From Chaetorhynchus papuensis (lineage: Eukaryota > Chordata > Aves > Passeriformes > Rhipiduridae), in assembly GCA_013396525.1 (NCBI GenBank), contig VWYX01000903.1, positions 249,022 to 313,021 on the forward strand: a stretch of 64,000 nt of DNA. Reading direction: 5' to 3'. Numbering within the stretch: position 1 is the first letter of the stretch; each line of letters starts with the position of its first letter. Below the pieces are notes generated by a model. That model was given only the letters and a program-made list of their open reading frames with translations. It made no database searches and was not told the origin of the DNA. Made by a program: the position numbers and the translations under genes. Shown piece by piece: positions 26,101 to 53,600 of this stretch.

Positions 26101-27150
26101 TTTGAAACAGAACAACAGCATGCTTTTATATTTACCTATTGCACAGTTAATTGCTTTTTAATTATGTTTCCTAATAAAGTAATTCCACTACTAGACTGGA
26201 TAGCTCCAGAGAACCCATTTTGGTCTGTTGGCTCAAGGACTCCCAGAACAAAATAATAATTAAAAAACCCCCATCAAAACTCCAATTAAGCCATTACATA
26301 GAAACATACAGAAAAAGCCTTGAAGAGTTCATGAGTAAACAACACGTTTTTAAAAAACATCTCTGTAATAAAGTACAGTACAGTATACAGATGCCATACC
26401 GTAATATCTCCAGATGGAGCTGTTACAGACAATGATAATGCCTTTAAAATGCTTATTATGGGCTCTTTGTTTTTTTAAATTGTGGTTTAAAAAAATCTTC
26501 AGAGGCTATTTAAAGCATAAAAACTACTTTTAAGGTTCTACCAAAAAGATGATTTATAATCAGTAAAATAACAAGAATGAGTATTACATCTGAGCGAGCA
26601 CCCATCAGAACCCTACTCTTACTGCCAGCTTAGCATGGTAACCTCCCACCCATGTCCCCAGAGTTATTCCACCTGCTACAACACTACAGGCTGATGAACG
26701 CTGCAGTATTCCTCTCTTTGTACTTCGGTGAGAATGTTAACATTCTTACAATAGTTTTATATAAGCAACAGAATTATAATATTATCATTTAATAACAGAT
26801 TGCTGTTATTAAATCAGCCTTCTAAAAATATAAAAATATTTGATATTGTGAAAGTCTCTTTCAATCATATTTCAATTTTCACAGTTTTAATAAGGAGTAC
26901 CTAATTAGAACCATCACTTTAGAACGATGACGTTCAGCTCATTTCACGTAAATAGATAAACAGTTAAAAACATATTTACTAAGATTAAATAGAATCGAAT
27001 CCCAAAAACATACAATCTGACAATGTTGTCGTGTGCTCTTTCAAAGAGTGCATAGGACATATTTCTGCAGCAGTCAATACAGTAATTATTTTGATGCAAT
27101 CTCAGTCAAAGCTGTAAACATTCCTAATTGTAGTTTCTTGGAAACTTTTG
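20131..27150. other. Intergenic stretch between MFSD14A promoter and SLC35A3 3' end
   Basis: About 7 kb of AT-rich sequence. I find no exon set with a continuous frame and no RNA gene; the short open frames have no recognisable domains. Possible contents are a longer SLC35A3 3' UTR and enhancers. A single exon-like 25-nt segment at 23256-23280 is discussed separately. Confidence 0.6.
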
Positions 27151-27164
27151 GTTCCTTTCAAGTT

Positions 27165-27170
27165 TTTATT
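27165..27170 (-). terminator. SLC35A3: Candidate polyadenylation signal of SLC35A3
   Basis: AATAAA on the minus strand, about 230 bases after the stop codon. Later signals exist, so longer 3' UTRs are possible. Confidence 0.45.
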
Positions 27171-27396
27171 AGCAAGTTGCACTGGGCATTCCCCTGACAT
27201 TTCCCCCCCCATGAGTTACAGACAGCATCATCCTCTACCTGTAACCCCTCTGGCTGTTCAGAACTACTCATCGGCATTTCTTCAATACATTCAGGGCAGT
27301 CATCCTTCCCTTGCAATGCACAGTGACACTTCCACATGCCACTGCTAGCAAGGCCCCAGTGCATGATCTCGAGAAGCAGGTTGGTGAGGAGGTCTG

Positions 27397-41940
<14,544 letters not shown>

Positions 41941-42297
41941 TATAAAGTGCACTAAGTACACTATGAAAAAAAAACCAAAACTGTGTTTCTCTTAGAGCTT
42001 GTACACTTCTTCAGAAGTGTGGTTAAAAGCAAATCCTCTAACAAAGTTTTTTCCTTACTCTTTTAGCAGAAACTGAGGAACAAAGATTTTTTTCACATGA
42101 AGGTTTCCTTCAGCCAGTATTTCCAATTCCGCCGTTTACACAAAAAAAAAATCTTAACTGGTGAAACGAATTAAAAATATAACTGCATTCAAATAATATT
42201 TTTAAGACAAAGATATCAAGTAGAACGCAGATACTGGTTGAACTGGTGGACCTTGCTCCTGCAACGTCATCTTGCTCCCTAGGCATAACCATATCTC

Positions 42298-42868
42298 GTG
42301 TACTGGTTTTGGCTGAGGTAGCGTTCCTTTTCTTCACAGTAGCTGGTAGGGAGCTGTGTTTGGGATTTGTGCTGAAAACTAGCACAGGAATGTTTTCATT
42401 ATTGCTTAGCAGGGCTTACACTTTTCTGCCTTCCACCCCACCAGTGAGGAGGCTGGGAATGCACAAGAAGTTGGGAGGAGCACAGCCGGCAGAGCTGACC
42501 TCAAGAGACCACAGGGATATCCCAGACCATATAGAGTCATGCTCAGTACCTAAAGCTGGGAGAAGAAGAAGGAAGGACGGGAGGTTCAGAGGGATGCTGT
42601 TTGTCTTCCCATGTCCACTGTTCCACATGATGGAGCCCTGCCTTCCTGGAGATGGCTGAATGCCTGCCTGCCCATGGAATGTGGTAAAAGAATTCTTTGG
42701 CTTGCTTTGCTTGCATGTGCAGCTTTTGCTTTACCTACTAAACTGTCTATGTCTCAACCCACAAGTTTTCTCACTTTTACCCTTCTGACTGTCTCTCCCA
42801 TCCCACCAGGGGGGAGTGAGTAAGTGGCTGTGTGGTGCTTAGTTGCCAGCTGGGGTTAAACCACAACT
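42298..42868 (-). mobile_element. Solo LTR, probably an avian ERVL-type endogenous retrovirus
   Basis: Read on the minus strand it starts near GTGGTTTAACCCCAGC and AAGCACCACACAGCC and ends with AGCCAAAACCAGTACA. To me these resemble a common songbird ERVL long terminal repeat. About 570 bases, no internal retroviral genes beside it, and no clear target-site duplication, so it is an old solo LTR in the 5' intron of SLC35A3. Confidence 0.7.
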
Positions 42869-45689
42869 CTTGGTTATTTTAAAATCATGCAGATGGTTTT
42901 TAAAACTGGCAAGTGCACTTAAGTACAGAGCAGTTATACATTAAATGGTAACTGTTAAAGATCAACCAGCGATTGTTTCTCAACTTTGCTCCAAAACCTT
43001 GTCTTCTGCCAAAGATAGTGGAGGCTATATCAGTGATTCACCAGCCATATATCACCCAACCAGGAAACTCCATCACTGCCAGGTCTAACAAAGGGAATGC
43101 AATTACATATTAACTATTAACTAAAGTCTAATCTCAGAGAATGCTATAAATTGCTTGGGACACGGGTAAGGTTTTCTTACATGTTGACAGAAAAGTGAGC
43201 AGAAAGGGAACTTGGGTGAATGTTTTCATGAGCTCCCAAAGGTTTTCTGTTTGTTTATTTCTTTCTTTTGTTGAAAAAATTCCATTCAAATCTATGTATC
43301 AAGCAGGAAGAGTAAAGCATTGTGAATCTTAAAATGTGAAATCTGTGGCTAAATGTTCTTTAAGCCCACCACCTTCATCCTTTACACCAAACCTAAGAAT
43401 CCAGAGATCATATTTTTTGACTGATGAAAATTTTGTTTGATGAATATTATACAAATCACACACTGAGTATAACCATTCAGCATTCAGGAAATTCAGGCCC
43501 CCATTGAGCTAAATGTTAACAGCAGCATTTCTTGAAGGTGAAGACTTAACTCTGCCCAGTAGTGCAATAGTCTTATATTGACATAACAGTCATTAAGCCA
43601 AACTCTGCCTGCCAGCACAGAAATTTGATACAAGCTGCCTGAACAGCCTCTCGTTTTCACACAGTACATACACTGTGTTCATTGTATAGATCACAGTATA
43701 GATAGGTCCCAGCAGCCACATTCAGACTCTGGGAGCAAGGAGCCATTCAGTTCTCGGTTTTAGTTCAAATGGCCACCCCTCCTCAAGCACACAGGAGTGC
43801 AAGGCCATGAACCAAAGGACTGCTGGAATGCAGCTCCTGCAGAAGTATCAAGCCAATGAAGGAGCTTGATTTAAGGTGCTGAAAGACTGAACATTGACTC
43901 CAGCTGGGGTTCAGCTACAGCAAACACTTAAGCTATTTATTAATTACCAATCAAGTCTGGGTGCTCAAGGCAACACAGTGTGTCAAACACCTCAGTCAAG
44001 GTGGCCTGCTTGGAGTAGAGTAACGCAAGGTAGATCCTATAGCGAAAATCAATCTGAAGGCACTAGTAATTACAAATAAAATTAGACAGCTGTACAGCAC
44101 TGAAGGGGTATAAATATAAGACAAGGTTCAGAAATCCAGTGGCAAAATCCTGAACTCTTAAAATGATCATGCCAGATCCTAAGAAGTACAGATGTTAAGA
44201 ATCTCTCCTCCCCTCTAGAGACATCCTTCATTGATGTGATCCAGCTGTGCAGCGTCCTGAGTTCCAGCAAAAGCACAGAGCCTGCACAAACAGCATGAGT
44301 ATGGTATGAACTGAAATAACCACTGAAGAATAAGCCCAGGTAGCAAGCAATTCAAGAACAATATGGGAGGAATAACTGTGTCCAGCAAGCCTGTCCCAAA
44401 GATAAGTATGTGTTGTCCTTCCTTAACACTGCCAAATCCAGAACTGTTTTGAGGGGACATGTGACTTGAATTCCACAGGTACTTGGCTCAGATGATCCCC
44501 GCCTTTTTCTTGTTATTGCAAACAATAGCGTAACCAGAATAAGGAATTAGGCTGTGTAGGCAGCCTGTAGGATTGTTAAAGGCAGAGTAACTCCAAACAA
44601 TACATTGCTCTAAAGAAAGCAAATTTACTAGTTTACTAGAACCAGTCTTTCCCCAAACCGGTATTTTTGCTACATATATTACTTCTACCAACCAGAACAT
44701 CATGCATCCCAAACCAATGGATCCTTATCTCCCAGAACTGTGATTTTCAATCACAAGTTCTTCTCACAATGCCTAACAATGTACAAGGGAATAATGAACT
44801 ACAGTATCCAAAGGGAGAGGTTATTGTAAATGACTTTCTCCACAACCATCACCTCACTCAAACTCACCCTGCAGCCTCTAGCTCAACTCAGTGTGCACAG
44901 TTACAAGACAAAGGTAGTGCCTATGGAGAGAGGCAACCCCACAGATTTTAGTAAAAGCAGTCCATCACCTAATGTTAATTCTAAGACACACTTTGTCATT
45001 CTGCACATATGCTCTTTGAAAAGCAAAGGTTGTCTTAGATCCCAATCCTCCTGTGTACAGGCCACTGTGAAAAATAGAAGTTCCCACTGTGGTGCTCACT
45101 CAGTTTTAGAAAGGTTTGTTGCATATGTTCTTTATGTTCCACATAACACACCCCTCTGTTGCTGAAAGCTATGTCAGTCTTCTCTACCCAGTCATTCCTT
45201 TAACATATTTTATCTGAATCCAAGTCTTCCTCACTCTGGTTTAAAATATAGTTTATAGGATTTAATAAAATGAAACAACTTGGTGTGCTTTCTGATAATT
45301 ATCTTTTACCTCTCAGTTTATTCCATAATATGCATTAGTATATTTTTTCTCTATATATTCTCTGAGTTTCTGCTTAATCCATAACTACTGTACTGCTAGA
45401 ACATTTCTCATTTTAAAAACTTGGTATAAAATTGTGATACCATGCAAATATTTGTAAAATGTGCTTTTCCGTGAACTTTACATGCAGCACCTCATCACGC
45501 ATAGCGAGCATCTTCTCAGCAGAGCACCAGCAAGGGAGTCACAACCTCAGCAGCACTGACACAGCTCTGGTCAGATCCGTGCCCCTTCCCAACTTCACAC
45601 GCAGCCGCTTCCCCACAGCAACTTCAAGTTCACCCTCTCCTCCCTCTTCCCTAAACCGCTCCATTTCCAGACATTTCTCTCGGTGATTC

Positions 45690-46170
45690 TTCAATCCCAC
45701 CCTTTCCCTCCCCTGCCTGCTCCCACAGACCTGCTTCCCTCCCCATCCACCACCCCCAAGCGTCTCCCCCGCCACAGGCCTCCCTCAGGCTCCCCCCTCA
45801 CGCACAGCCCCGCACCGCTCCCCGCGGGGCGGCCCCGGCCGGGCTCTGCTCCCACCTGCGCGCCCGCCCGGCGGCCCCGCTCGCCCCTCACCGCCGGCCC
45901 AGCTCGGCTCGCTCCGGCTCCCGGTGCTTCCGGGAGCCGCGGTCCCGTCCCGCAAAGGCTCCGGCTGCAGCCGAGCCCCGCCCGCTCCGTTCCCAGGGCC
46001 GCGGCTGCAGCGAGAGCCGGCAGCGGCCGGGCGGGCTCCGGGCAGGGCCCGCCGCATGAGGGGCAGCGGCGCGGGGCGCGGGCGGCTCCCGGAGCCTGCA
46101 GCCCCTTCCGCCCGGGGAGCGGCACGGGCCGCGTTCCGCCCCAGCCGTGAACGGGCAACTTCGGCAGCCA
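45690..46170 (-). promoter_or_regulatory. SLC35A3: CpG-island promoter and probable non-coding first exon of SLC35A3
   Basis: GC- and CpG-dense block about 4 kb upstream of the exon at 41887. A donor-like GGCG|GTGAGGGG places a possible end of exon 1 at 45892. The exact transcription start is not visible. Open frames here are compositional. Confidence 0.75.
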
Positions 46171-47488
46171 CTGACACGAGCGTTTTGTGTGAAACCCATC
46201 ACAAATTTATTAGAGAATGGCAGGGCTGGTTCTAATTAGGGTACGGACCTCTCCAACAGAACATTACTGTGTTGTCTGAAGAAACAAATTGTTCACCAAA
46301 TTTTGAAGACAGTATGTAGGCATAATTTTATGCTTCAATTACAGGTTGATGGTTGGCAAAGGGTAGTCCTGCACATCAAAACTGGGTGGAATCCTGGCCC
46401 CGCAGAAGTTGGTAGCTGAACTTGAATGGAAGCTTCTCCCGCCAATTACAATTGTAAACCGTGACAGAAAAGCACACTACTAATAGTGGTAGCTGTAAGA
46501 GCAGGCACATGTTCAATAAGACATTCATTAAAAGTATGCTTTACGTGAATGCGCTTTGTTAACACCAAACAGAAGGTGGCTCTGAGAGCTCGAAAAGAGT
46601 TTACTGCAAGGTCTGGAAACCTGAACTCAGAAATGGGCTGTGGTATTTCAGCGACCACACTGATGTACCTGCTTGCAGATGTACGCACCACTCATGAAAT
46701 TAAACTTTTGGATGTATGAGGTATAACACGTTAGACTAAATACTTGAAAAAAGGAGCCAATATGTTACGAGTTTTATGAATTTAATTAATTTTCTATTCC
46801 TTCTAAGGAAAAAGGCTTTCTTTTTCAGCAGATTTTAGTTTATCAGCCTAATCTGGGGTACATTTGCCTCATATGCTTCTCTACAGAATTCCAGGTATTT
46901 GCAGTTGGTTTAAATGGAGTTCATCATGTCTTTGCTCTGAGCTGTTTAACTTTTCTAATGAATAAACTTTAATTAACCCCAAAAAATTTCAGTCCTGTGG
47001 AGTTGGGGTTTTTTTTGTTGTGTTTTTTTTTTCTTTGCAATCTCCATTTTGAATTTGCATTTGATTACAAAAGACTAAAACCAATACTCTGATACTACTT
47101 CAGCATCTTCTGTCCCATGGAGAACTGCTTATGAGATGTTTACATTAGCCTTGTTTTATGCCATGATTACCAGGCACAGTGTTCAGTTTGCACATACAAC
47201 AATTTATTTCACCTTGTCCACTTTGGTTAATAACCAAATATTGTCTAAGTATTCATTTGTCACACCAATCATTTCAGGTAGGTGTTCATCGCATTCCCTA
47301 TTGGAAATAAAAATAAGTCGTATAGATAGGGTACAATATGCTCTCTTAAAATGATGCCTAAAACACTGATACAACTAATGATATCTACTAATGACTAAAA
47401 CCAGAGGTAAACTAATGAGAGGCATGACATACCAGCTAGACATGCAACCTAACAGCCAAGTAGCATCTGCCAATTTGACTTAAGGGTA
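46171..47488. other. Intergenic gap between SLC35A3 promoter and the micro-exon gene
   Basis: About 1.3 kb of AT-rich sequence with a T/G-rich low-complexity run near 47005-47034. The open frame at 46446-46691 on the minus strand has no recognised domain. Could include extra 3' UTR of the upstream gene; another AATAAA lies at 47203-47208 on the minus strand. Confidence 0.55.
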
Positions 47489-47494
47489 TTTATT
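47489..47494 (-). terminator. Candidate polyadenylation signal of the micro-exon gene
   Basis: AATAAA on the minus strand about 72 bases after the TGA at 47566, giving a very short 3' UTR. Confidence 0.5.
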
Positions 47495-47565
47495 TTCTTA
47501 CATTCAGTAATCTAATAATACGGAATATAATCTGTTTTTAGGATGACAAGTAACTCTTCAGAAGT

Positions 47566-47664
47566 TCATATAGACCATTTTGACACAGCAGCAGAGAGAG
47601 CAAAGGCACTCAAGACACTGAATAACATCAGGAGTTGGGGAGTGGAGTGTTTCCCAGCAGAGCT
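47566..47664 (-). CDS. Terminal exon of the micro-exon gene: hydrophobic C-terminus
   Basis: After an unusually pure T20 tract and ACAG acceptor, the phase-0 frame encodes 32 residues. They start SSAGKHSTPQ, continue LLMLFSVLSAFALSAAV and end SKWSI before TGA at 47568-47566. Small residues (SSAG), a short polar spacer and a 17-residue hydrophobic run are what a GPI-attachment signal looks like; a single membrane helix is the alternative. Confidence 0.75.
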   Translation of the reverse strand, partial: SSAGKHSTPQLLMLFSVLSAFALSAAVSKWSI

Positions 47665-50600
47665 CTGTAAAAAAAAAAAAAAAAAAAAGAGAGAAATTTG
47701 ATAAACCCATTCCTAATTAATTCTCTCTCTCACTATTGTAAAAGCACAGAAATTTTCAGAAAGATCTTCTTCTATTAGCCCCTTCTATTATGTAGACACT
47801 TCTGATGTGAAAAGATCACGTGCCACATTTATATCAATAGGTGTTTTTCTGTGATAATCAGGGTCAAAAGTATAAAGCACCAATGTGGTCCCACTTCTCT
47901 TCATTTTTGTTAACACTATTTCATTTATTATGTTGCACATGTGTTCTCAAACATTTATTCAGAGGTAGGAAATTTGACAGATTTCAGTTTTCTGTGACAT
48001 GTATAGGAAGAAACCAGTAGAAACTACAAAGAGGAGAAGTTCTTACCACTTGACTGCCTCCTGAGTAAGGTGATTGCTGAAAACAAACAAACAAATACAT
48101 TTATAGAGGTGTTCCCAGCCCATGGTTTTGAACACAGCTTTTTTTTTTTTTCCCTATGATCAACAACATTTTAATAGCTTAACCCGCAGCATGGTTTTAA
48201 GTTGTTCAAGAGGAAAGTTGAACTAATATTAATACAGGATGTTCTCTTCAGACCAAATCATCCCAAAATTCCACCACCCAGGTTCTTTGTTTACTAAGCA
48301 AAGAAGATGAAAGTATTCTTACCGGTTTCCCAGAGTAAGTGCTTCCTGAGCCAGAGCCACCCTGTGAAATAATTATGAACCATTTAATTTTCTCATACAA
48401 GACTGCAGTGAACAGGGTCTAAAGAGCACACAGCAGTTTGAAAATGCCCTGGATATTAGTGGGTCTGACAGTGATTTTGATTTTACCATTTTCACTGCAC
48501 TTTTCCCCCCTACTTTAATTGAATGTCTCAGGTAAGCACAGCTATGTCCTTTTTATTGCATGAACAGTTTCAGAGTAATGGGTCAAAGCAAAGTGTCTTG
48601 TCTGAACTACAGAATTGGAAACTGAAACAATTGCCCTGATGTTTAAATGCATCATTCTTATTAGAATGACCCAAGCATGTTCCTATGAGTAAATAACTGA
48701 GTATATTAAAACTGTGCTATGGGAGGAATAAATGCTGCCTCATCCTAAGGTTCAAGTTTGAACAAAATATACCAATTTTTATTGGTGATTTTTCTCATTT
48801 ACCATTGCAACATAATTTTAAATTTCACCTTCATTATTGTTACCTATCTTAAAACCCAATATCCTCATTTCTAACTTGGTTGCAGAATACCGAAAGAAGA
48901 ATATCCTTACTGGCTTTCCTTGATGACTGCCTCCTGAGGAAGAGGAACCCTGAAAAAAAATATCTGGTTTTGACTCTAAGTCTATTTGTGCTTAAATATT
49001 CTTGCTATCTGGAATAAAAGACCACAGGAGAATGAACACTGTTTTGTATCCAGTCATCCAAAAATCCCAGGCAAAACCTTATCTGAAATACAAATATTTA
49101 ACATCTTTCTGTTATGAGAATTCTTTCAAATGTTGTATTGGACAATTTAATACAAAATTCTCAAGAAGAAAGAACTGTTTTGTAGTTGTGTTTAATATAT
49201 GGAATGGAAAAAATAATAAGGTCCAATTAAACAATAATTCACCTGGTATCAGTCTATGGTTACATTTGGGAAAAAAAGGACACCACCAACAAAAAAAGGC
49301 AAATGTTAAGAGTCCTTTACTCTACAGCCCCTACTTAAATAAAACTCTAATAAGAAAGGTACTTGAAAATAAAAATGGATACAGAAAAATTACATGTTCT
49401 GAAAGCATCTTATTCAGTTTTCTGGTGAAGGGGCTCTGTTTACTTGAACAGCATTGCCAACAGTAAATGTTACAAGCATTAAGTCTTTAAGAAATGCCAT
49501 CACATAGGTACAGAAAATGTCTCACCTTTAGGACTCATGTATTAGAAAATGTAACATTTATAGCCACTTTTTAATAAAAAGTACATCTTCTTTTCTATAA
49601 GAGATAAGCTAAAACATCTGTATCTCCTGCCATTGAATGACAAGAGCAAGGTCCAAATTACATAGTAAAAGTAGTAGACTGAAATGGTAGAAGTTGAAAA
49701 TATGCATAGTTCAATGGTAGCTATTATTTCCTTTGAAAAGAAAGTGTTTTCTTCAAAGCAAGACAGAAATACTTAAGAGAAATGCATCCAAAATCAATGA
49801 AAAACTGAGCTCTGAAGTGTATGATTATTATGAACTGAAATAGAAATAGCTGTTCAGAAGTTCCTTACACACGCAGACACAGACAAATAAAAATCCAGTG
49901 GTCTCATTCTGTGATTACCAGAAGTTCAGCTACATGGTAAAGTGGTTCAAAACTATGAACTGTGTTAAAATAAATATTGTGTTTGCATTTGTTGAGAATA
50001 TCCCAGATAAGTAAATCATGTGACACTCTTTGCATATTAAAGTAATTCTCAGAAAACTGTCTAGTCCATAACTAACTAGATATAGGTTTTTTAACAGGTT
50101 TATATGAAAAAAGAAAGGTAAATTTGATTGTTTTGTACTTACTGGTTTACCCTGTGGTCTGCCTCCAGAGGGATAGGAGCCCTGTGAGAAGTCAATCAAA
50201 TTTGTATTAATTGAATGAAAGATCTTCTACCACTGTCTTGAGACAATTTCTGCAGTACTTAGGACAAGCTTATTTGGGTGTTCTTTGAACAAAAAAAAGT
50301 AAATGGGGTACCTAAAATTTACACTCTGTACTACACACCACAAGAATGGCAATTTGAATCGAGAAAGCAGTGTTATGAAATAGAGCCTGGCAACTGTAGT
50401 ATGTTCAGAGGGATGTTTTACACAGAGCAGTAACTCTACTCTGGAGTAATTTTAACCAAATCTTTTATTCACCTTACTGAAACTACTTCAATAGTATTAC
50501 TTCGTATTACCTCCACTATTTAAACTTATTAAAATGGCCAAATAAATGTATCTTTCAGCATCAAGTAACTGACCTGATCTAGAAAGTATGTTAGGGAAGA

Positions 50601-53600
50601 GTTAGGAGTGATGGGATGGAAAGAGAATATACTCACCTGCCCACCATACTGGCTGCTTCCTGAGGGATAAGATCCCTATAAAAAAAAAATCACAGAAAAT
50701 GAACAGCAGTTACTTTTTTTTTTTCTGGGCAGAATGAAACATAACAGGACTTTTGACAGGAGATCTCAGTAATAATCTGGAAAGTATATTAATCTAAAAA
50801 GATGCAGTGAAAGGCTTCTGACTTAATGCCTCTAGGTTCCTCAACAGCTGAAAGTAGTAAATTGGGCAAACAGGCACAAAACACTTGCTGAGACTGTTCT
50901 GTTCCATAAATAAATGGATCACGAGTGTCTTACGTATGGCTCTATTAAAGAGAAAAAAATAATTGACTTTATTTGTGATTTTTTGCTATGTCAGATGTGT
51001 TCAGAGAGCATCATGTGTATTATTGTAAAAATATTGTTATTATTACCAAAGAGGTAGTTTGGGAAAAAAATTGATTTGCAGCTGTTAAAAATCCTCTCCA
51101 TTCTACATAAGACTATTTTTTTAATAGAGTGATACTGAACTCCAATGGATTTGCAGCTGTTAAAAATNAGTGATACTGAACTCCAATGGATTTGCAGCTG
51201 TTAAAAATCCTCTCCATTCTACATAAGACTATTTTTTTAATAGAGTGATACTGAACTCCAATGCTTGCCAGTGGAGTAAAAAGAAATTAATTTTTTTAGT
51301 ATGGTAGAGTGAGACATTGTGAACACAGTAATACTAATGAAAAATAAGCTGCATCTTATGGATTAGTCATCCATTTCATCTGTCAGCTATTTGCACTAGT
51401 AACATTTCTGAATCAGTGGCAAACAGTCTGCATATGGCACATGCTTAACAGGAAGAGACTTGAGGTGAAGCTGAAGAAGAAAGTAGTATTATTGTCTGCA
51501 ACACACCAGAATTTATATTTTTAAAGCAGTATCCATTGCTATATTTTGTTCCAAATTTTCCAAGTATTTAATGTAAACATAAAAAGGGTTAATTAAAATA
51601 ATCATTTGAGATAAGAGGCATTCTGACATAAAACAACTGGAATTATGATCCATGGAATTTTTTAAATGGAAATTTGTTTGTGGTGCTCCATTTCAGCTAC
51701 TGACAGACAGTCCCTGTTTTCAAATATTTTTTAAGAGGCAAATGACTCTACAAAACTGTCAGTAATTGCACTGCATGATATTTTTCATTTAATAAATTGC
51801 AAGTAGAAAACAAAGAAAAGTAGCTTGCCTGTCCGCCATACTGATTGCTTCCAGAATATGAACCCTGCAAAAAGAATGAAAAATTTTTATAAATACTTTT
51901 TTTAACAGCATCAAAAATTTTAAATGGCGAAAAAAAAATCCTGGACCTAATATAAATGATACTCGTGACAATGATAGTAAGTAAGAAAACTTCTGTAATT
52001 ACAAAGTAGAATTTTGGCTCTTGTATATAGAAGGATATAACTGAAATGTCAAGAGTGATTGAATAAAAGCCCCATGCACTCTCTGGAATTATTGGACCTA
52101 TCTCTGTGACTAAACTGAGCTCAATATTTAATGGCTTCTGGGCATATATGACACCTGAGCCATGTTTATTGCTGAGGAACTAATCTGTGTAAATGTTATG
52201 GACAAACTGCCTACCTGTCCACCGTGGTAGTTGGTTCCTGCAAAAGAGCCCTGTATTCAACAGAAACAGCAATGTTTACTCTGTATTAACTTCAGTGTCA
52301 CAGAGGAAAACCAAGAGAACATATTGACCTATGGCAATGTTTAAGTCATTTACACTGATTACTACTATTCTGATTCATCTTGATTTATATGTCAAGTAAT
52401 AGATATGTGTATATATATAATGTGTATATNTATTATTATATAATTTCTTTTTATATAAATTCTAATTTATATGTTGTTTTCAGTACTTTTGATTCTCAGA
52501 ATTGGCATGTATTCCATGAGTTATATCCTTGGGTATGTCATTTTGCTTGATTACACAGACCAAGAAAGAGAAGTAGTCATTCAAGCAATTTTGACTCTAC
52601 TGAAAAAACAGGTAACTGAACCCTCCTTTGGAGGTAAATTAACTTGATCTCAGCAAAACAGTGAGGGGATTTCGTATGTTTGGGAGTTTTTGGGGCTTTT
52701 TTCAGAGTTTACAAAGAAATAGGAAATATACTAATTACATAGAAAAATGGAAATAGCTTTAACTTTTACAAATGCGTTGCTCTGCTCCATTCTGAAAGCA
52801 TTTGGAGCCAGGATTTTAGATCTAAGTTTCACTAGTTCAATCATACTGTTAATAACTATCGTAAGAACAAAGTCCAAAACCCAACAGGTCTACTATGAGA
52901 TATTTGGGAAACAGATTCTTAAAAAAGTCCCAGGCCTCTCTTACAAACTGAGCAGCTAGTTTTGAATACAATACTATGGTTGCAAGTCACTTAATATTTT
53001 TGTCTTTAGCAGATTCAAAATTGCTCATTTTATCATAGTGTGGAAAAAGCTTTCATCCTACACAGAACTTCACAGACAGAATTACTTCAAGAAATGTAGT
53101 TCCTGGGGAATTTTCCAGTATGTGTACATACTATGAGAAATATATAAAGACAAAGAATACTTACTGAACCTCCACCGGGGCACACACACCCACCCTGTAC
53201 AAAACACAACCAAACTTACTTTCCTGGATCTATGATTGGAATAGGCCTCTGAATTAGTAAAAACTCACATTCTGCTACTGTAAGAAAATGGACCATAAAA
53301 CACTGCTCATAAACTTATCAAGCTCCACTTAAAAAGACCGTTTATTTCTCCACTGCCCTCTTAGGCTAGCTGTGCACTTACTGATGAAAATTTTTAATAG
53401 AATCTTCTAATTTCTCACTTAAAATTTACAGTAAAAACTTACTCACCAAAAGGATGAGTAAAAAATTCTGATCAGTAATACAGATTTTTTTTTTTTTTTC
53501 CCTTGAGGAGATCAGAGCACCTAGAATTTTGCCAGGGAAGTGGTCACAGCACCACGCCTGTCAGAATTCAAGAAGCATTTGGACAATGCTCTCAGACACA

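Noticed and set aside
45683..46235. Overlapping 100-155-codon open frames on both strands
   Set aside because: Again a CpG island (SLC35A3 promoter); frames are open on several strands at once, which points to composition.
49002..49466. 154-codon plus-strand frame
   Set aside because: Antisense to the intron between micro-exons 24 and 25, Lys/Asn-rich as expected of AT-rich noise, and no promoter or similarity.
52600..52635. Sequence resembling the 3' end of the CxC micro-exon 20
   Set aside because: A GGAGGGTTCA motif is present on the minus strand, but there is no acceptor and the donor is degraded; too short to call.
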